Below, in pieces: positions 39,150-49,498 of a stretch of 61,847 nucleotides of DNA (its first letter is position 1; each line of letters begins with the position of its first letter). The notes beneath the pieces are model-generated. The model did no database searches. It had not been told where the DNA came from and worked only from the letters and a program-made list of their open reading frames with translations. A program made the translations under genes and the position numbers. The stretch covers positions 1-61,847 of IMG/VR virus record IMGVR_UViG_3300033153_001680, one strand, 5' to 3'. Source of the DNA: a virus.

Positions 39150-40727
39150 TTACTCTTCTGTGTATATCACACACTCAGTGGTCAACAGCATCCCTGCTAC
39201 TGATGCTGCGTTAGACACTGCTGCTTTAGTCACTTTAACCGGGTCCACAATTTCGGTGGCACTCACGTCTTCCAGTTCCCCGGTTTGAGCATTGTACACC
39301 GAGTTACCACAGTCCTGAAGAACTCTCTCCACTACGACGGCTCCTTCTACTCCAGAGTTTACTGCTATCTGGCACAGTGGTGCAGACAGAGACCCCTGCA
39401 ATAGCTTATACCCTAAGTGCTCATCAGAAGTTTCCCAGCATAAGCCCCCATGCATTTTAGCTGCACACCCTAGGAGAGCTGTGCCTCCTCCGGGAACCAC
39501 TCCTTCCTCAACGGCTGATCGTGTGGCGTTCAGAGCATCATCCATCCGGTCTTTCAGCTCACCAAGCTCCACCTCGGTCTGAGCCCCCACCTGGATAGAC
39601 ACAACGCCCCCCAGGAGCCTCGCCAGACGCTTTTGCAGCCACTCCCTGTCAACATCCATCGTCGCTTCGCTGAGGGCTTTTCGGATAACCTCAGACCTTT
39701 GAGCAACCTCTTTTTTGCTGCTGCTGTTGTCGTTTGTCAGGGTCATTGAATCTTTGGTCACAACGACTTTACTCACAGACCCAAGAACGCCCCAAGAGAT
39801 ATCTTTAACTCCATCTCAGGCACTGTGGCTCAGTACCCGCCCACCTACTATACTGGACAAATCCCTCAGTACTTCCAGCATCCGTTCCCCGAAATATGGA
39901 GCATTAACCGCCACTGTTTGTACCTTTCCCTGAATCATGTTTACCACCATTCCGGTTATGGCATCACCGTCAACATCCTCAGCGATAACCAGGAGGGGGA
40001 CACCTCCTTCAGACGCATCAGACAGCAGGTCTTGTATGTCCTGAAACCTTGAGATCTTAAAGTCACACATCAGGACTTTAGCATTCTTCAGCTCAGTCAC
40101 CATGTTCTCCCGGTCAGTGGAGAAGTAAGGAGATATGTACCCGTTATCAAAGTGGAGGCCCTTAAAGACTTCTAAGTACGATTTTCCGGTGTGAGAAGTT
40201 CCTACGTTGATGACTCCGTCAGCTCCGGCCTCCTTCATGGCCTCTGCGATCAGCATTCCTGTGGGTATGTCATTGTTCGACGCTATGGAGGCTATTTGCG
40301 CCACCTCTTCAATGCTGGAGACCGGGGATGCCATGTCAGTCAAGAGGTCCAGTACCTCGCTCAGAGCTGCGTCGATGCCCCGTTTCAGCTCAGTGGGGTT
40401 AGCTCCGGCGGTTACCAGCTTTACCCCCTGGTTATAGATCGTGTTAGCCAGAACCGTTGAAGTAGTAGTCCCGTCGCCCACAAGAGCAGAGGTGTTCGAA
40501 GCTGCGCCTCTTAAAACTTTGACTCCCAGGTTCTCTATGGGGTCAGGCAAGTGGACCTCTTTAGCAACCGATACACCATCCTTTGTTATAGTCACCCCTT
40601 GGGCTCTATCCAGGAGAACATTTCTCCCACAGGGTCCCAGGGTCGCTGACACTGCTTTTGTCAGTAGGTTAGCCCCGGCCTTCAGGGACTGGCGAGCTTC
40701 GTTTCCGAATTTGATAGTAGTGTTCAT
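39150..40727 (-). pseudogene. groEL: GroEL-like chaperonin gene with one in-frame TGA
   Basis: One continuous frame of 526 codons from 40727, interrupted once by TGA at 39816-39818. The first part (303 residues) has chaperonin blocks LTKAVSATLGPCGRNVLLD, GDGTTTSTVLAN and AGANPTELKRGIDAA; the second has DALNATRSAVEEGVVPGGG near its middle. Aligned by eye with E. coli GroEL the TGA falls exactly on a Gly without any gap, so a single GGA-to-TGA change explains it. The full product would be a 525-residue folding chamber subunit; the truncated one lacks the rest of the apical domain and the C-terminal equatorial part. No groES-like gene is visible. It could be a real nonsense mutation, a sequencing error or read-through. 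Confidence 0.8.
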
Positions 40728-40734
40728 TGTTTTC

Positions 40735-40875
40735 CTATAGTTCTAGTTTTAGTTCTATTTGGGACACTCGGTCTTCTAATGAGGGCTCATCTTTGGGGTA
40801 TAGCAGATGGACTAACAAGCAGACCACAAGGATTAACATCAGGTTCGTGAGAGTATCTATTATAGCATCTTTCAT
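40735..40875 (-). CDS. Small membrane protein, 46 residues
   Basis: Encoded between groEL and the MazG gene; start at 40875 behind AGGAGTTCTGATT. MKDAIIDTLTNLMLILVVCL leads into one membrane segment (about residues 9-25), and a charged coiled tail (EPSLEDRVSQIELKLEL) follows. The design, one membrane anchor plus a short heptad tail, resembles small phage membrane proteins of lysis or superinfection-exclusion type. The groEL ribosome site overlaps its stop. Confidence 0.6.
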   Translation of the reverse strand: MKDAIIDTLTNLMLILVVCLLVHLLYPKDEPSLEDRVSQIELKLEL

Positions 40876-40877
40876 AA

Positions 40878-41216
40878 TCAGAACTCCTTTCCACCATGCT
40901 TGTATTGGCGAGTGCGGTTATATTCGATTTTAGCTACTATAGCCTGAGCTAAAGGTAGCTGTTTCTGTTCAGCGTAGTCTAAGATCCTTATGACTACATC
41001 TGCCAGTTCCTCTGATACGTGGTCAACTTCTGGCACCTTCACAGACTGAGGGTTCCCGTGTCTCAGAGCTTCGAGGGCCTCTGATAGCTCAGAGTGCATC
41101 AAGGCAATAATGGTTCCGTCTTCTGGTGGGTTCTCCCACCAACCTTTTGAAACTGCTATTGCGTGTACGTACTTCTGGACCTTCGGTAGTACATCTAACA
41201 GTGCTTTTGAATTCAT
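40878..41216 (-). CDS. MazG-like nucleotide pyrophosphohydrolase
   Basis: A 112-residue protein of the all-alpha NTP pyrophosphohydrolase (MazG) type. HSELSEALEALRHG and EELADVVIRILDYAEQ give the two acidic helices (ExxE and ExxD) that bind Mg and cleave NTPs to NMP and diphosphate. Phage MazG proteins are thought to clean unusual or excess nucleotides or alter ppGpp levels; the exact substrate is unknown. It fits the nearby thymidylate genes. It starts 15 bases after another tiny membrane-protein gene. Confidence 0.8.
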   Translation of the reverse strand: MNSKALLDVLPKVQKYVHAIAVSKGWWENPPEDGTIIALMHSELSEALEALRHGNPQSVKVPEVDHVSEELADVVIRILDYAEQKQLPLAQAIVAKIEYNRTRQYKHGGKEF

Positions 41217-41230
41217 TGTTTTCCCCTGGA

Positions 41231-41338
41231 TTATATTAATGAGAGTACCTTACCGACAACAAGCAGCGGGGGCAGAATCCCGATGACGATGTGGAAAGCG
41301 AGATACATAATGACTAAGATATCTACAAGGGGGTTCAT
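41231..41338 (-). CDS. Tiny membrane peptide, 35 residues
   Basis: The ATG at 41338 follows AAGGAAATT and opens MNPLVDILVIMYLAFHIVIG and a second hydrophobic run (LPPLLVVGKVLSLI). It is nearly all hydrophobic, one or two membrane segments. It sits between thyX and MazG. A good ribosome site and stop placement support a gene; function unknown, perhaps related to the peptide at 40735-40875. Confidence 0.5.
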   Translation of the reverse strand: MNPLVDILVIMYLAFHIVIGILPPLLVVGKVLSLI

Positions 41339-41345
41339 AATTTCC

Positions 41346-42290
41346 TTATAGAGTTTGATCGAACACTAAAGGCCACTGAGCCTTGAACTTCTCATGCAGT
41401 GGCACCATAACTTCTCTCATGGACGGGTCGGCGTGTTTAGAACATCTCAGGCTAAACATGTGGTCCCAGACCCCCAGAGGAGCGTTCACCAGAAGCTCAG
41501 TTTTACAGGAGTTCGGCAAGACTGCTCTTGCGACCTGTGGAGCAGCTCCGTCGCCGAGCATCGTCAGGTAGATCTCCTCTGCGGTACTCATCGCTGCCTC
41601 CCAGTCCCTGAAGGAACTCTGGGCTATACCAGAGGGCTCGACAAAAGTGACTTCACCCCCGAACTTACCAGACCCGTAGTTGCAGTACCTTTGTGACTCC
41701 TGTAAAAATGAAGCTGTTCTGTGGCGTACTAGCTGATGTGATGTTGCGCGGTCTACTGTAAACTTGACGAGTGCGTAGACATGTCCTTTGTAGAACTCTG
41801 CTGCACTGACACCTCTTATGCTCTCGGCATAACAGAGAGAGTCCTCCCCCAGTACTCTTGGAAAGCTGGGAGCTGTAGGCTCGGCCAAGTTACTAAAAAC
41901 GTTTGGAGCTAGTTTGTATAAGTGCCGATTTAGGGCATTGACTCCTAGGAACCCTTTACCCCTATTAAACTCAAGAAAAGCCCTTACGTTTCCAGTGAGT
42001 ATCAGCTCATATCCCCCTTCGCTGATGTCGCTTTGAATATACCCACTGGCTAGGATGGGGTACAAAGGCCCAGGATCTCCTCTCATGTCCAAGACCACTG
42101 AAATAACACCCATCTCCAGTACTGAAGTGTGTCCCCTTTTAATGACATTCTTGATAAACTTCTCAGAAGACCCCTCAGTAATTTGGTCTTCGCTCTTGTA
42201 GCATATACGCCCACAGCGTTCTATATGCTGCTCCAGTGAATCTGTTTTACTCGGGGTGATAATCTCTGCGCTTGCTGGTATAATTTTCAC
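41346..42290 (-). CDS. thyX: Flavin-dependent thymidylate synthase
   Basis: A 314-residue ThyX: makes dTMP from dUMP with methylene-tetrahydrofolate and FAD/NADPH. The signature RHRTASFLQESQRY (RHR-x7-S) is at about residue 190, and the C-terminal active-site stretch RAVLPNSCKTELLVNAPL near 258 fits. An Arg-rich block (WDHMFSLRCSKHADPSMREVM) completes the substrate site. Slightly longer than usual (about 220-300). With tmk and MazG it forms a dTMP-supply group beside replication genes. Confidence 0.92.
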   Translation of the reverse strand: MKIIPASAEIITPSKTDSLEQHIERCGRICYKSEDQITEGSSEKFIKNVIKRGHTSVLEMGVISVVLDMRGDPGPLYPILASGYIQSDISEGGYELILTGNVRAFLEFNRGKGFLGVNALNRHLYKLAPNVFSNLAEPTAPSFPRVLGEDSLCYAESIRGVSAAEFYKGHVYALVKFTVDRATSHQLVRHRTASFLQESQRYCNYGSGKFGGEVTFVEPSGIAQSSFRDWEAAMSTAEEIYLTMLGDGAAPQVARAVLPNSCKTELLVNAPLGVWDHMFSLRCSKHADPSMREVMVPLHEKFKAQWPLVFDQTL

Positions 42291-42298
42291 AGCCTACC

Positions 42299-43677
42299 TC
42301 AGTGTTTGTCTTTAAGATACGTTAACAACTCGTTCATTCCTCTGTACTTCCTCTGGATAGCTCGGTACACCTTAGTATCAATAGTGCCCTTCGCCACCAA
42401 GTGATGTACTACTACAGCTTTTCGTTGACCACTTCTATGGAGCCTAGCGTTGAACTGTGCGTACTGCTCATAGCTCCAGGTTAGCCCAAACCACAGCACC
42501 ACGTTAGATCCGTCCTGTAAGTTCACTCCATGAGATATACTCGCAGGGTGGCACAGTAGCAGGGGTATTTTTCCTGCATTCCAGTCCCTTATATGCTTAG
42601 TAGCCTCCTTCTTACTAACTCCACCAGCTATAACAGGAGCATTGGGAAACTTCTTCTGGATCATAGCCAGTTCAAACCGGAACTGAATGGCACAGAGCAC
42701 TCCAGAGCTAGAGGACTCTACTACGCTCTCTAGTGCTTTCAGTTTCTCATCGTGGATTGGTATCACCCTCCTTTTATCTGATGGTAGGTCAGCATCCTCG
42801 TTGTCATATACAGCACCTTGGACGAACTGACGAAGCTTCATTGACAGCGACATGATAGAGAAGGCCTCCACTGAATCGGTGTCACTAAGCTCAGTGAAAA
42901 ACTCTTTCTCAAGCTCCTTATACTGAGCCATTGTCTTTGGGGGTAAGTTAATCTCCACAGTTTCGTACATTATGGGGGGTAGGGACAAGTGGTCCTTTGC
43001 GTCAAGTCGGTACGTTATATCACTTATAGCTTCATAGATCTTCTTATCGCTTCCGTTGCGGATGTCCCAAACAAACCCCCGGTTATCCCTCTGGATAAAG
43101 TATTCGTGCCTGAACTTCGTAATACCTTTCCCGAGCCTCTTTCCTCCGTCCAACACGAAGTACTGAGACCACAGGTCCATCAGAGAGTTGGGGGCGGGAG
43201 TCCCACTTAATATAATCCTCCATTTGGATAGCGCAGGGACCAAGTGTTTCAGGATCTTAAATCTCTTGGTCCCCGGAGCTTTAACCATAGACCCCTCGTC
43301 CAGTATTAGCCCTTGGAAGGGGAGCTTTTTATGTTCCTTATAATACACTTTAAGAGCGTCAAACAACCAGGGGAGGCCCTCAAAATTCACTATGTACAGG
43401 TCCTTTTTAGCCTCCAGAGCCTGTTGCTTATCCTTCCCGTGTAGGACAGAGTACGTTAAGGGTAGATCCCACTTAGCTATTTCATCGGGCCAAGTGGTGT
43501 GGACGGTCATCAGTGGGGCCAACACCAGTATGCCTTTTACCCCCTTGTCTCTGCGCAGCACTTCAGTGGCCCAGGTAAGAGCTATCAAGGTCTTACCCAG
43601 GCCCATATCTACAGCAGAGTACGAAGACGGGTTGTCCAAGTGGAACTGAACTGCTTTTTCTTGGTACTCTCGGAGGC

Positions 43678-43681
<4 letters not shown>
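42299..43681 (-). CDS. SNF2-type DNA helicase/translocase
   Basis: A 460-residue superfamily 2 ATPase. Motif I is DMGLGKT near residue 25, motif II is LDEGS (a variant DExx box) near 128, motif III is ILSGTPAPNS. The C-terminal RecA-like half ends with the arginine finger region, NARLHRSGQRKAVVVHHLVAKGTID. This is the SNF2-like helicase often linked with VRR-NUC and polymerase genes in phages, thought to act in replication or recombination. It overlaps the 3' end of the tmk gene by 4 bases. Confidence 0.9.
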
Positions 43682-44720
<1,039 letters not shown>

Positions 44721-44750
44721 TAGCTCACCGTTGTAAGTTCGTTCTTGCGT

Positions 44751-45965
44751 TTACCACACCTCTAAAGGGTTCCCCGATTTGTCCCACCTGTGCCTGTGGA
44801 GCTTTACGTCTCTACTGTGGTTGTACCGAGGGTGCCTCAATGACCCCTCGGGTGTTTCCTCGTGAAACATAATCTCCATTATCTCATCCAACCACAGGTC
44901 CCGATTTTCCCAGATATGGTTTCTAATGTGGTCAGAAAACCCTCCAACTTGTACTTCCACTCCATTTGAACGTTTCGCTACTACACTGCCAAGTGTCCCG
45001 GAGAACTTCCCTTCACCCTCCAAAAATCCTATGATAGTGACTTCTTCAGGGTCCACTGCTTTAAGCTTCATCCAGGAGAAAGTCCTCTTAGCCTCGTAGG
45101 GAGCATTCGGAGCCTTTACTACCAGTCCTTCGTACCCTGCATCAAGAGCCTTGGCAAAGTTCCTCTGGACATGCTCATCATTGAGTACTGTAACGTGCTT
45201 CAGCAGTTGCACAGAGCTGGGCCAGAACTGTGCCTCAGTAGCGAGGATGTCAAAGTACCGACCGGTAAACGCCATGTTACCTAAGTTGGCACAGTCGAAT
45301 ACATGGAACTCTGCTTCTGGCGTAACCCCAGTGCTTCTGATCTTACCCGACGACTCATAGAAAGACAACCCTGGTATAAGCAGCTCTCCCTCTAGTTCAT
45401 AGTGACTGTCAAGCTGACTAGTTATGTGGTCCAGGCCCTTAAACTTCCGGCCTCCGCTGGAGTACAGTGACCCATCTCGGAACATCCCTCGGAGACCATC
45501 TAACTTCAGGGACATGAAGCTGTTGGGGACCAGCCTTTTGCTTTCATATGGTTTAGCCCTCATGAAAGCAAATACTGGGATCAACCCTGGGAACACCTGG
45601 TTGATCGACACTGCCCCCAGTCCAAGAGTGAGATTTTTATTCAGCACCCCACAGAAGATCTTGGCCTCCTCGGGGTGTAGGTCGTGCCCAAAAGCCTTCA
45701 GGACGGAGAGCTGAGATTTTCCTGTGATCTCGCGGCTGTTCGAAGCTTCTAACAAGATCTTCAGGTTCACTCGGTAATTTGAGAGAGTCTCCGCCCCAGA
45801 CCCTTTTACATAGAACTTCCTTACGTAGAAAGGCATCGTCTTGTCACAGGACCACCGGATTAGATCCCGAGTGAACTCATCTGCTTCTTTCAGTGCTCTT
45901 TGTTTAGCCTTTATGCCCCGAGCGGACGAGACTTTCCTCAACACACTTTTGTACGTTGATCTCAC
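44751..45965 (-). CDS. ATP-dependent DNA ligase
   Basis: A 404-residue nick-sealing ligase. The adenylation site KLDGLRG (Lys as nucleotide acceptor) is near residue 152, ELEGELLIPG is motif III, YEGLVVKAP motif IV, and WMKLK motif V, with a final OB-type domain (GVEVQVGGFSDHIRN). It is of the T7-like short ATP ligase type. The start is GTG at 45965 behind GGGAGATCGACC, overlapping the end of the VRR-NUC gene by 62 bases in another frame. Confidence 0.9.
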   Translation of the reverse strand: MRSTYKSVLRKVSSARGIKAKQRALKEADEFTRDLIRWSCDKTMPFYVRKFYVKGSGAETLSNYRVNLKILLEASNSREITGKSQLSVLKAFGHDLHPEEAKIFCGVLNKNLTLGLGAVSINQVFPGLIPVFAFMRAKPYESKRLVPNSFMSLKLDGLRGMFRDGSLYSSGGRKFKGLDHITSQLDSHYELEGELLIPGLSFYESSGKIRSTGVTPEAEFHVFDCANLGNMAFTGRYFDILATEAQFWPSSVQLLKHVTVLNDEHVQRNFAKALDAGYEGLVVKAPNAPYEAKRTFSWMKLKAVDPEEVTIIGFLEGEGKFSGTLGSVVAKRSNGVEVQVGGFSDHIRNHIWENRDLWLDEIMEIMFHEETPEGSLRHPRYNHSRDVKLHRHRWDKSGNPLEVW

Positions 45966-46284
45966 GGTCGATCTCCCTATAAGTAGATATAAACTCGTTA
46001 ACTTTGTTAGTGGTATCCAGGACCACTACTGCCTGACCCCGGTCCCTCATTCGTTGGTGCTCTCGTTGCTGAGGGCTACTGGGCTTCTTGCCCTCAGACT
46101 TTAACTCTGCGAATACTACTAGGCCATGTGGAAACTCACACACCCTGTCAGGCTTCCCTACACTACTGGGGCATTCCCACTTATCTGCTTTACCCCCGAT
46201 AGACTTCATCTTGTCTCGCAGGTGCCTCTCGACTTTCTTCTCACTTTCCCCGGTGTTCCGGGGGTTACCAAGTCCTTTGAGCAT
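45904..46284 (-). CDS. VRR-NUC domain nuclease
   Basis: A 126-residue protein of the VRR-NUC branch of PD-(D/E)XK nucleases. EKKVERHLRDKMKSIGG opens the fold, GKPDRVCEF gives the catalytic Asp, and FAELKSEGKKPSSPQQREHQRM gives the E-x-K pair and the helix after it. This fold cleaves branched or structured DNA and is typical beside SNF2 helicase and polymerase genes in phages. Its 3' end overlaps the ligase start, and its start abuts the stop of the next gene upstream. Confidence 0.85.
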   Translation of the reverse strand: MLKGLGNPRNTGESEKKVERHLRDKMKSIGGKADKWECPSSVGKPDRVCEFPHGLVVFAELKSEGKKPSSPQQREHQRMRDRGQAVVVLDTTNKVNEFISTYREIDREINVQKCVEESLVRSGHKG

Positions 46285-46748
46285 TAGGGAGTACCTGTAA
46301 GAATGTTGTTCAGGGGTATCCCAAGTCTCTCGGCCCTTACCCGTTTCACTTTCTCCACTAGGGCGACTTTCTTCAGTCTATTCAGGACATCGTCTGCTGT
46401 GTGGCCGTCATACTCGTACTTAGCTCTAGGGAGTTCAGGGCAATCAAACAACTCCCAGTCACTCATATTATAATGGTTAGACACTTGACCACTTGGAAGT
46501 ACCGCTACTACTATGAACCAGCCTCCTCCAAAGCACACCTCGCCCTCATAGTGTCTCTCTGACTTGTGTACATCGTACTTACCCATCCGAGCCCATTCAT
46601 TGAACAAGCAGGCGTTGTACATCTTTCGGAACTCATAGAGTTCTTTAAAAGTGTGGCACCCGTCGTCTATCTTACCTACACCACCAACAAGGCTAGACAG
46701 AGCTTTTCTAAGGACATCTTCCAGTAGGCGTTTTAATTTATTTTTCAT
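46284..46748 (-). CDS. Conserved phage protein with DGxHT motif
   Basis: A 154-residue protein. The blocks DGCHTFKELYEFRKMYNACLFN, GGGWFIVVAV and YEYDGHTADDVLNRL identify a family of small phage proteins I have seen repeatedly without assigned function. Position between the polymerase/helper genes and VRR-NUC implies a replication or nucleotide-related role. The start overlaps the end of the preceding gene by 11 bases. Confidence 0.65.
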   Translation of the reverse strand: MKNKLKRLLEDVLRKALSSLVGGVGKIDDGCHTFKELYEFRKMYNACLFNEWARMGKYDVHKSERHYEGEVCFGGGWFIVVAVLPSGQVSNHYNMSDWELFDCPELPRAKYEYDGHTADDVLNRLKKVALVEKVKRVRAERLGIPLNNILTGTP

Positions 46749-46998
46749 AACTCAAGCCTCCCAGCTCTTTTTGTTCCCTTTTCACTCTCAGAGTATTGTA
46801 CTTTGCGTGAACTCGGTACAGTAGCTGAGTTCCCTTGTTCTGCAAGTGCAACTCCTTTAAAAGCCAGAGGAGTTCTTCTTCAGTGAGGTCAGCTTTGTAG
46901 ATGCCCCTCTGGATATCTTTCACACTGCGCCCAACTAATATCTTCACTCTTAACGAGTCAGTAGTAATCCTCTTGAATACTGATGGTTCTGTTATCAT
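46738..46998 (-). CDS. Small protein after the polymerase gene
   Basis: An 86-residue basic protein (MITEPSVFKRITTDSLRVKI), overlapping the polymerase stop by 4 bases and the next gene by 11, so it is translated with them. Helical (LTEEELLWLLKELHLQNKG), no motifs. Possibly a polymerase accessory factor, but only position supports that. Confidence 0.55.
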   Translation of the reverse strand: MITEPSVFKRITTDSLRVKILVGRSVKDIQRGIYKADLTEEELLWLLKELHLQNKGTQLLYRVHAKYNTLRVKREQKELGGLSYEK

Positions 46999-49460
46999 TT
47001 CTTGTACCTCTTGCTTATGTATCCTTTAGCCTCAACTGGCAGACCTGGAACAAAGTCAACGTCACATAAGGCAGAGTTGAACTTCTCCAGAGAGCTTCCC
47101 GTAGCATCCTCATCGGACATCAGCCCAATAGCTTCATCATGAACAGTGCCTATGAGGGTAACTTCAGGCATACGCTCCCTAACATTGATCAGCCCACGCC
47201 CCATGATTTCTCGGGCTAAACCCTGGACTGCATTTTCAGTGATGCGACCAGGGATCAGTGGAACTCTCGTCCATTTTCGAGTTAGAGGGTTCACCCCCAT
47301 GTGGACCACTGTAGCCACCTTCCACATACGCTTGAACTTAGGTCTTGCTCGGCCCTCTACTGAAGGAGAGCAACAGTATATACTTTTTCCTGAAGGAAGC
47401 CTCATTGCTCGGTCCTCTACTGAAGGAGAGCAATAGTATATACTTTTTCCTGAAGGAAGTCTCATTGCTAACCAGGAGACTCCGTTCACCTTAGCTGTTC
47501 CGAAGGTTATGCTGCCAAAGGTCTGTCTGTCCCCCGAGATTACCGCCCGAATAGCAGCTTTCTTCAGCCCTTTCCAGCACTGGGCCACTTTATAATATTT
47601 CTCTCTGTATGCACCTACCGCTTTTTTCGCCTCCTTTTCCGTAAGGTATATACCAAAGTTCTTAGCAGAAGTCTGGAATGTTTCTGCACCCATGCCGAAG
47701 CCACAGCCAAGAACAATGACTTTTCCCACACTCCTCTGACGGATTGACTCAGGGTCCTCAGCATCATATCCGTCCTTGATATCCTTGTAGGACCGGTTAA
47801 ACTTAGATGAAGCCATATCGATGTACTGGTCAAAGCCTTCTCGAAAGCCCTGGAGGGTCTCCTCATCACCAGCAACCCAGGCCAGTACCCGGTTCTCTAT
47901 GGAGCTGTAGTCAGATACAATAAGCTTCTGGCCTTCAGGAGCTTTGATTACAGACCTCAAGAGGGACTTTGAAACTCCTATAGGGTCTTCCATCGGGGAC
48001 TGTTCCACAAACTCCAGGATATCCTCCTCTGGTTGCTTAGACTGAGCCCTGGGGAAATTCTGGGGCTGCACCCCCCTTCCTGCCCACCGTCCCGTACCCG
48101 CTCCGTGGTAACACAGAGAGTCATGAACCCTGTGGTCCTCAGCTTTTCCAGGAACCCTGTAGTCAGCCATCTTCCGGTATTTTGCGGTAGATGATTTTCC
48201 GAGCTTCTGACACAGGGTCAGCACTTCTTCAACAACTTTGGGCAGCTTGACTTCGGGATCGTTAAGGAGATCCTGTATGTAGGCTCCCTGGCAACTCTGA
48301 ATAGGGAACCCCTGAGTGTCGCAAAAGTCTTTTATCCGGGCGTACTGGAACGGTGAGGTAACGTGTGCTTTTTTATTAGCCCTCTTGTGTAAGTCGTACA
48401 CCGTTTGATTACATGACTTCAGGCTCTTCTTAACCAGCTTCTTGATCTTTGCCATTTCGGATGTACTATCACCCAGGGGGGTTCCAAGGAGCATTGCCAT
48501 CACTTCACGGTACAGCGTAGGACTGAATAGGGTCTTAGTTGACGCGGGGCTGTCCTCGTAGATGTCTTCCAGGGACCTTGCCCCCTCTTCAAGTACCTCA
48601 TGTATGTCAGTAATCCTGATAAGATCTTTTCCTTCAACGGGTTCCCTATAGTCACTGACAAGGCGCGATACTTTTTCCAGAGATTCATCCCGATACATCT
48701 CCAGTCTTCTGCGGAGGTCTCCCGAGTCTTTAGCAGCTCTTTTCGTTATCCGGGACAACTCTTTTTTACCTTCGTCCAGGGCCAGCTCAATTCTACTGAG
48801 TATAGAAGTTACCTCTAGCTCATCAATAGGCAACCCCTCGTGGTTCATTTGAGCAGTTATCTTCCAGATCTCGTGCTCCACTGGAATAAGCTCTTGTCGG
48901 GGCAGCTTCTGGACTACTGATCTCATAGCAGCTACGTCTATAAGGCAGTACTCTTTCAGCTCCTCATAAACTACTTTATACTCCTCTGAGAACATGTCTG
49001 GCTTCTGGTGCCCTACGAGCTGCCTGCCGTGCTTAACAGGCTGAGGAGTACAGCACTTCTTAATCAGCCTTGCACCAGCAGACTTCTGTACTGGTGCTCC
49101 CAGGGCTTCGCCTGCGCCCCCCAGAGAAGCCGGGAGAGAGAAGGTCATGCACAGGGCCATAGAGTCCACTACCTGATCCCAGACAATCTCAGGCCACCCA
49201 AAGGCTTCGACACACAGCATGTTCCACACCCTCATGTCAAACGCTGCGTTGTGAGCGTACACCTTCCCCCCACTGGATACGTGGTCAAGAACTCCCCAGG
49301 TCAGGTTTTGACCTTGCTCCCACATCTGTACTGGTCCGTCCCAAAAAGCATAGGCCATGCATATAGGTTCAGTGGACCCGTCCTGTAAGTACCTCATGGA
49401 GCCATGCTTCTTTATTTCTACTTCACTGTATGTCTCAAAGTCAATAAACAGTGCTTTCAT
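46995..49460 (-). CDS. Family A DNA polymerase with 3'-5' exonuclease
   Basis: An 821-residue replicative polymerase of the phage family A type. Exonuclease motifs: IDFETYSE (Exo I, residues about 6-13), AHNAAFDMRVW (Exo II), and CLIDVAAM (Exo III). Polymerase motifs: SDYSSIENRVLAW (A), RSVGKVIVLGCGFGMG (B, carrying the Arg and Lys), and VHDEAIG (C). No 5'-nuclease domain, as usual for this group. Near the C-terminus a 20-residue stretch (AMRLPSGKSIYYCSPSVEDR) is duplicated in tandem, described separately. ATG at 49460 behind GAGGACACC. Confidence 0.9.
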   Translation of the reverse strand: MKALFIDFETYSEVEIKKHGSMRYLQDGSTEPICMAYAFWDGPVQMWEQGQNLTWGVLDHVSSGGKVYAHNAAFDMRVWNMLCVEAFGWPEIVWDQVVDSMALCMTFSLPASLGGAGEALGAPVQKSAGARLIKKCCTPQPVKHGRQLVGHQKPDMFSEEYKVVYEELKEYCLIDVAAMRSVVQKLPRQELIPVEHEIWKITAQMNHEGLPIDELEVTSILSRIELALDEGKKELSRITKRAAKDSGDLRRRLEMYRDESLEKVSRLVSDYREPVEGKDLIRITDIHEVLEEGARSLEDIYEDSPASTKTLFSPTLYREVMAMLLGTPLGDSTSEMAKIKKLVKKSLKSCNQTVYDLHKRANKKAHVTSPFQYARIKDFCDTQGFPIQSCQGAYIQDLLNDPEVKLPKVVEEVLTLCQKLGKSSTAKYRKMADYRVPGKAEDHRVHDSLCYHGAGTGRWAGRGVQPQNFPRAQSKQPEEDILEFVEQSPMEDPIGVSKSLLRSVIKAPEGQKLIVSDYSSIENRVLAWVAGDEETLQGFREGFDQYIDMASSKFNRSYKDIKDGYDAEDPESIRQRSVGKVIVLGCGFGMGAETFQTSAKNFGIYLTEKEAKKAVGAYREKYYKVAQCWKGLKKAAIRAVISGDRQTFGSITFGTAKVNGVSWLAMRLPSGKSIYYCSPSVEDRAMRLPSGKSIYCCSPSVEGRARPKFKRMWKVATVVHMGVNPLTRKWTRVPLIPGRITENAVQGLAREIMGRGLINVRERMPEVTLIGTVHDEAIGLMSDEDATGSSLEKFNSALCDVDFVPGLPVEAKGYISKRYKK
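47348..47467 (-). repeat. 60-bp tandem duplication in the polymerase gene
   Basis: Bases 47348-47407 and 47408-47467 match at 57 of 60 positions. The duplication is in frame and adds 20 residues (second copy AMRLPSGKSIYCCSPSVEGR) between polymerase motifs B and C. The high identity makes it recent. Confidence 0.9.
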
Positions 49461-49498
49461 GGTGTCCTCATGTTATCAGGTTTTATCTGGGTTGTACT

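Noticed and set aside
39150-39776. Second half of groEL as a separate gene with its own start
   Set aside because: It is in the same frame as the first half without gap in the alignment; the GTG at 39776 lacks a ribosome site.
39816-39818. Genome-wide TGA recoding (TGA read as an amino acid)
   Set aside because: TGA ends many clear genes here, such as those ending at 5265, 9671 and 17580, with the next start overlapping it.
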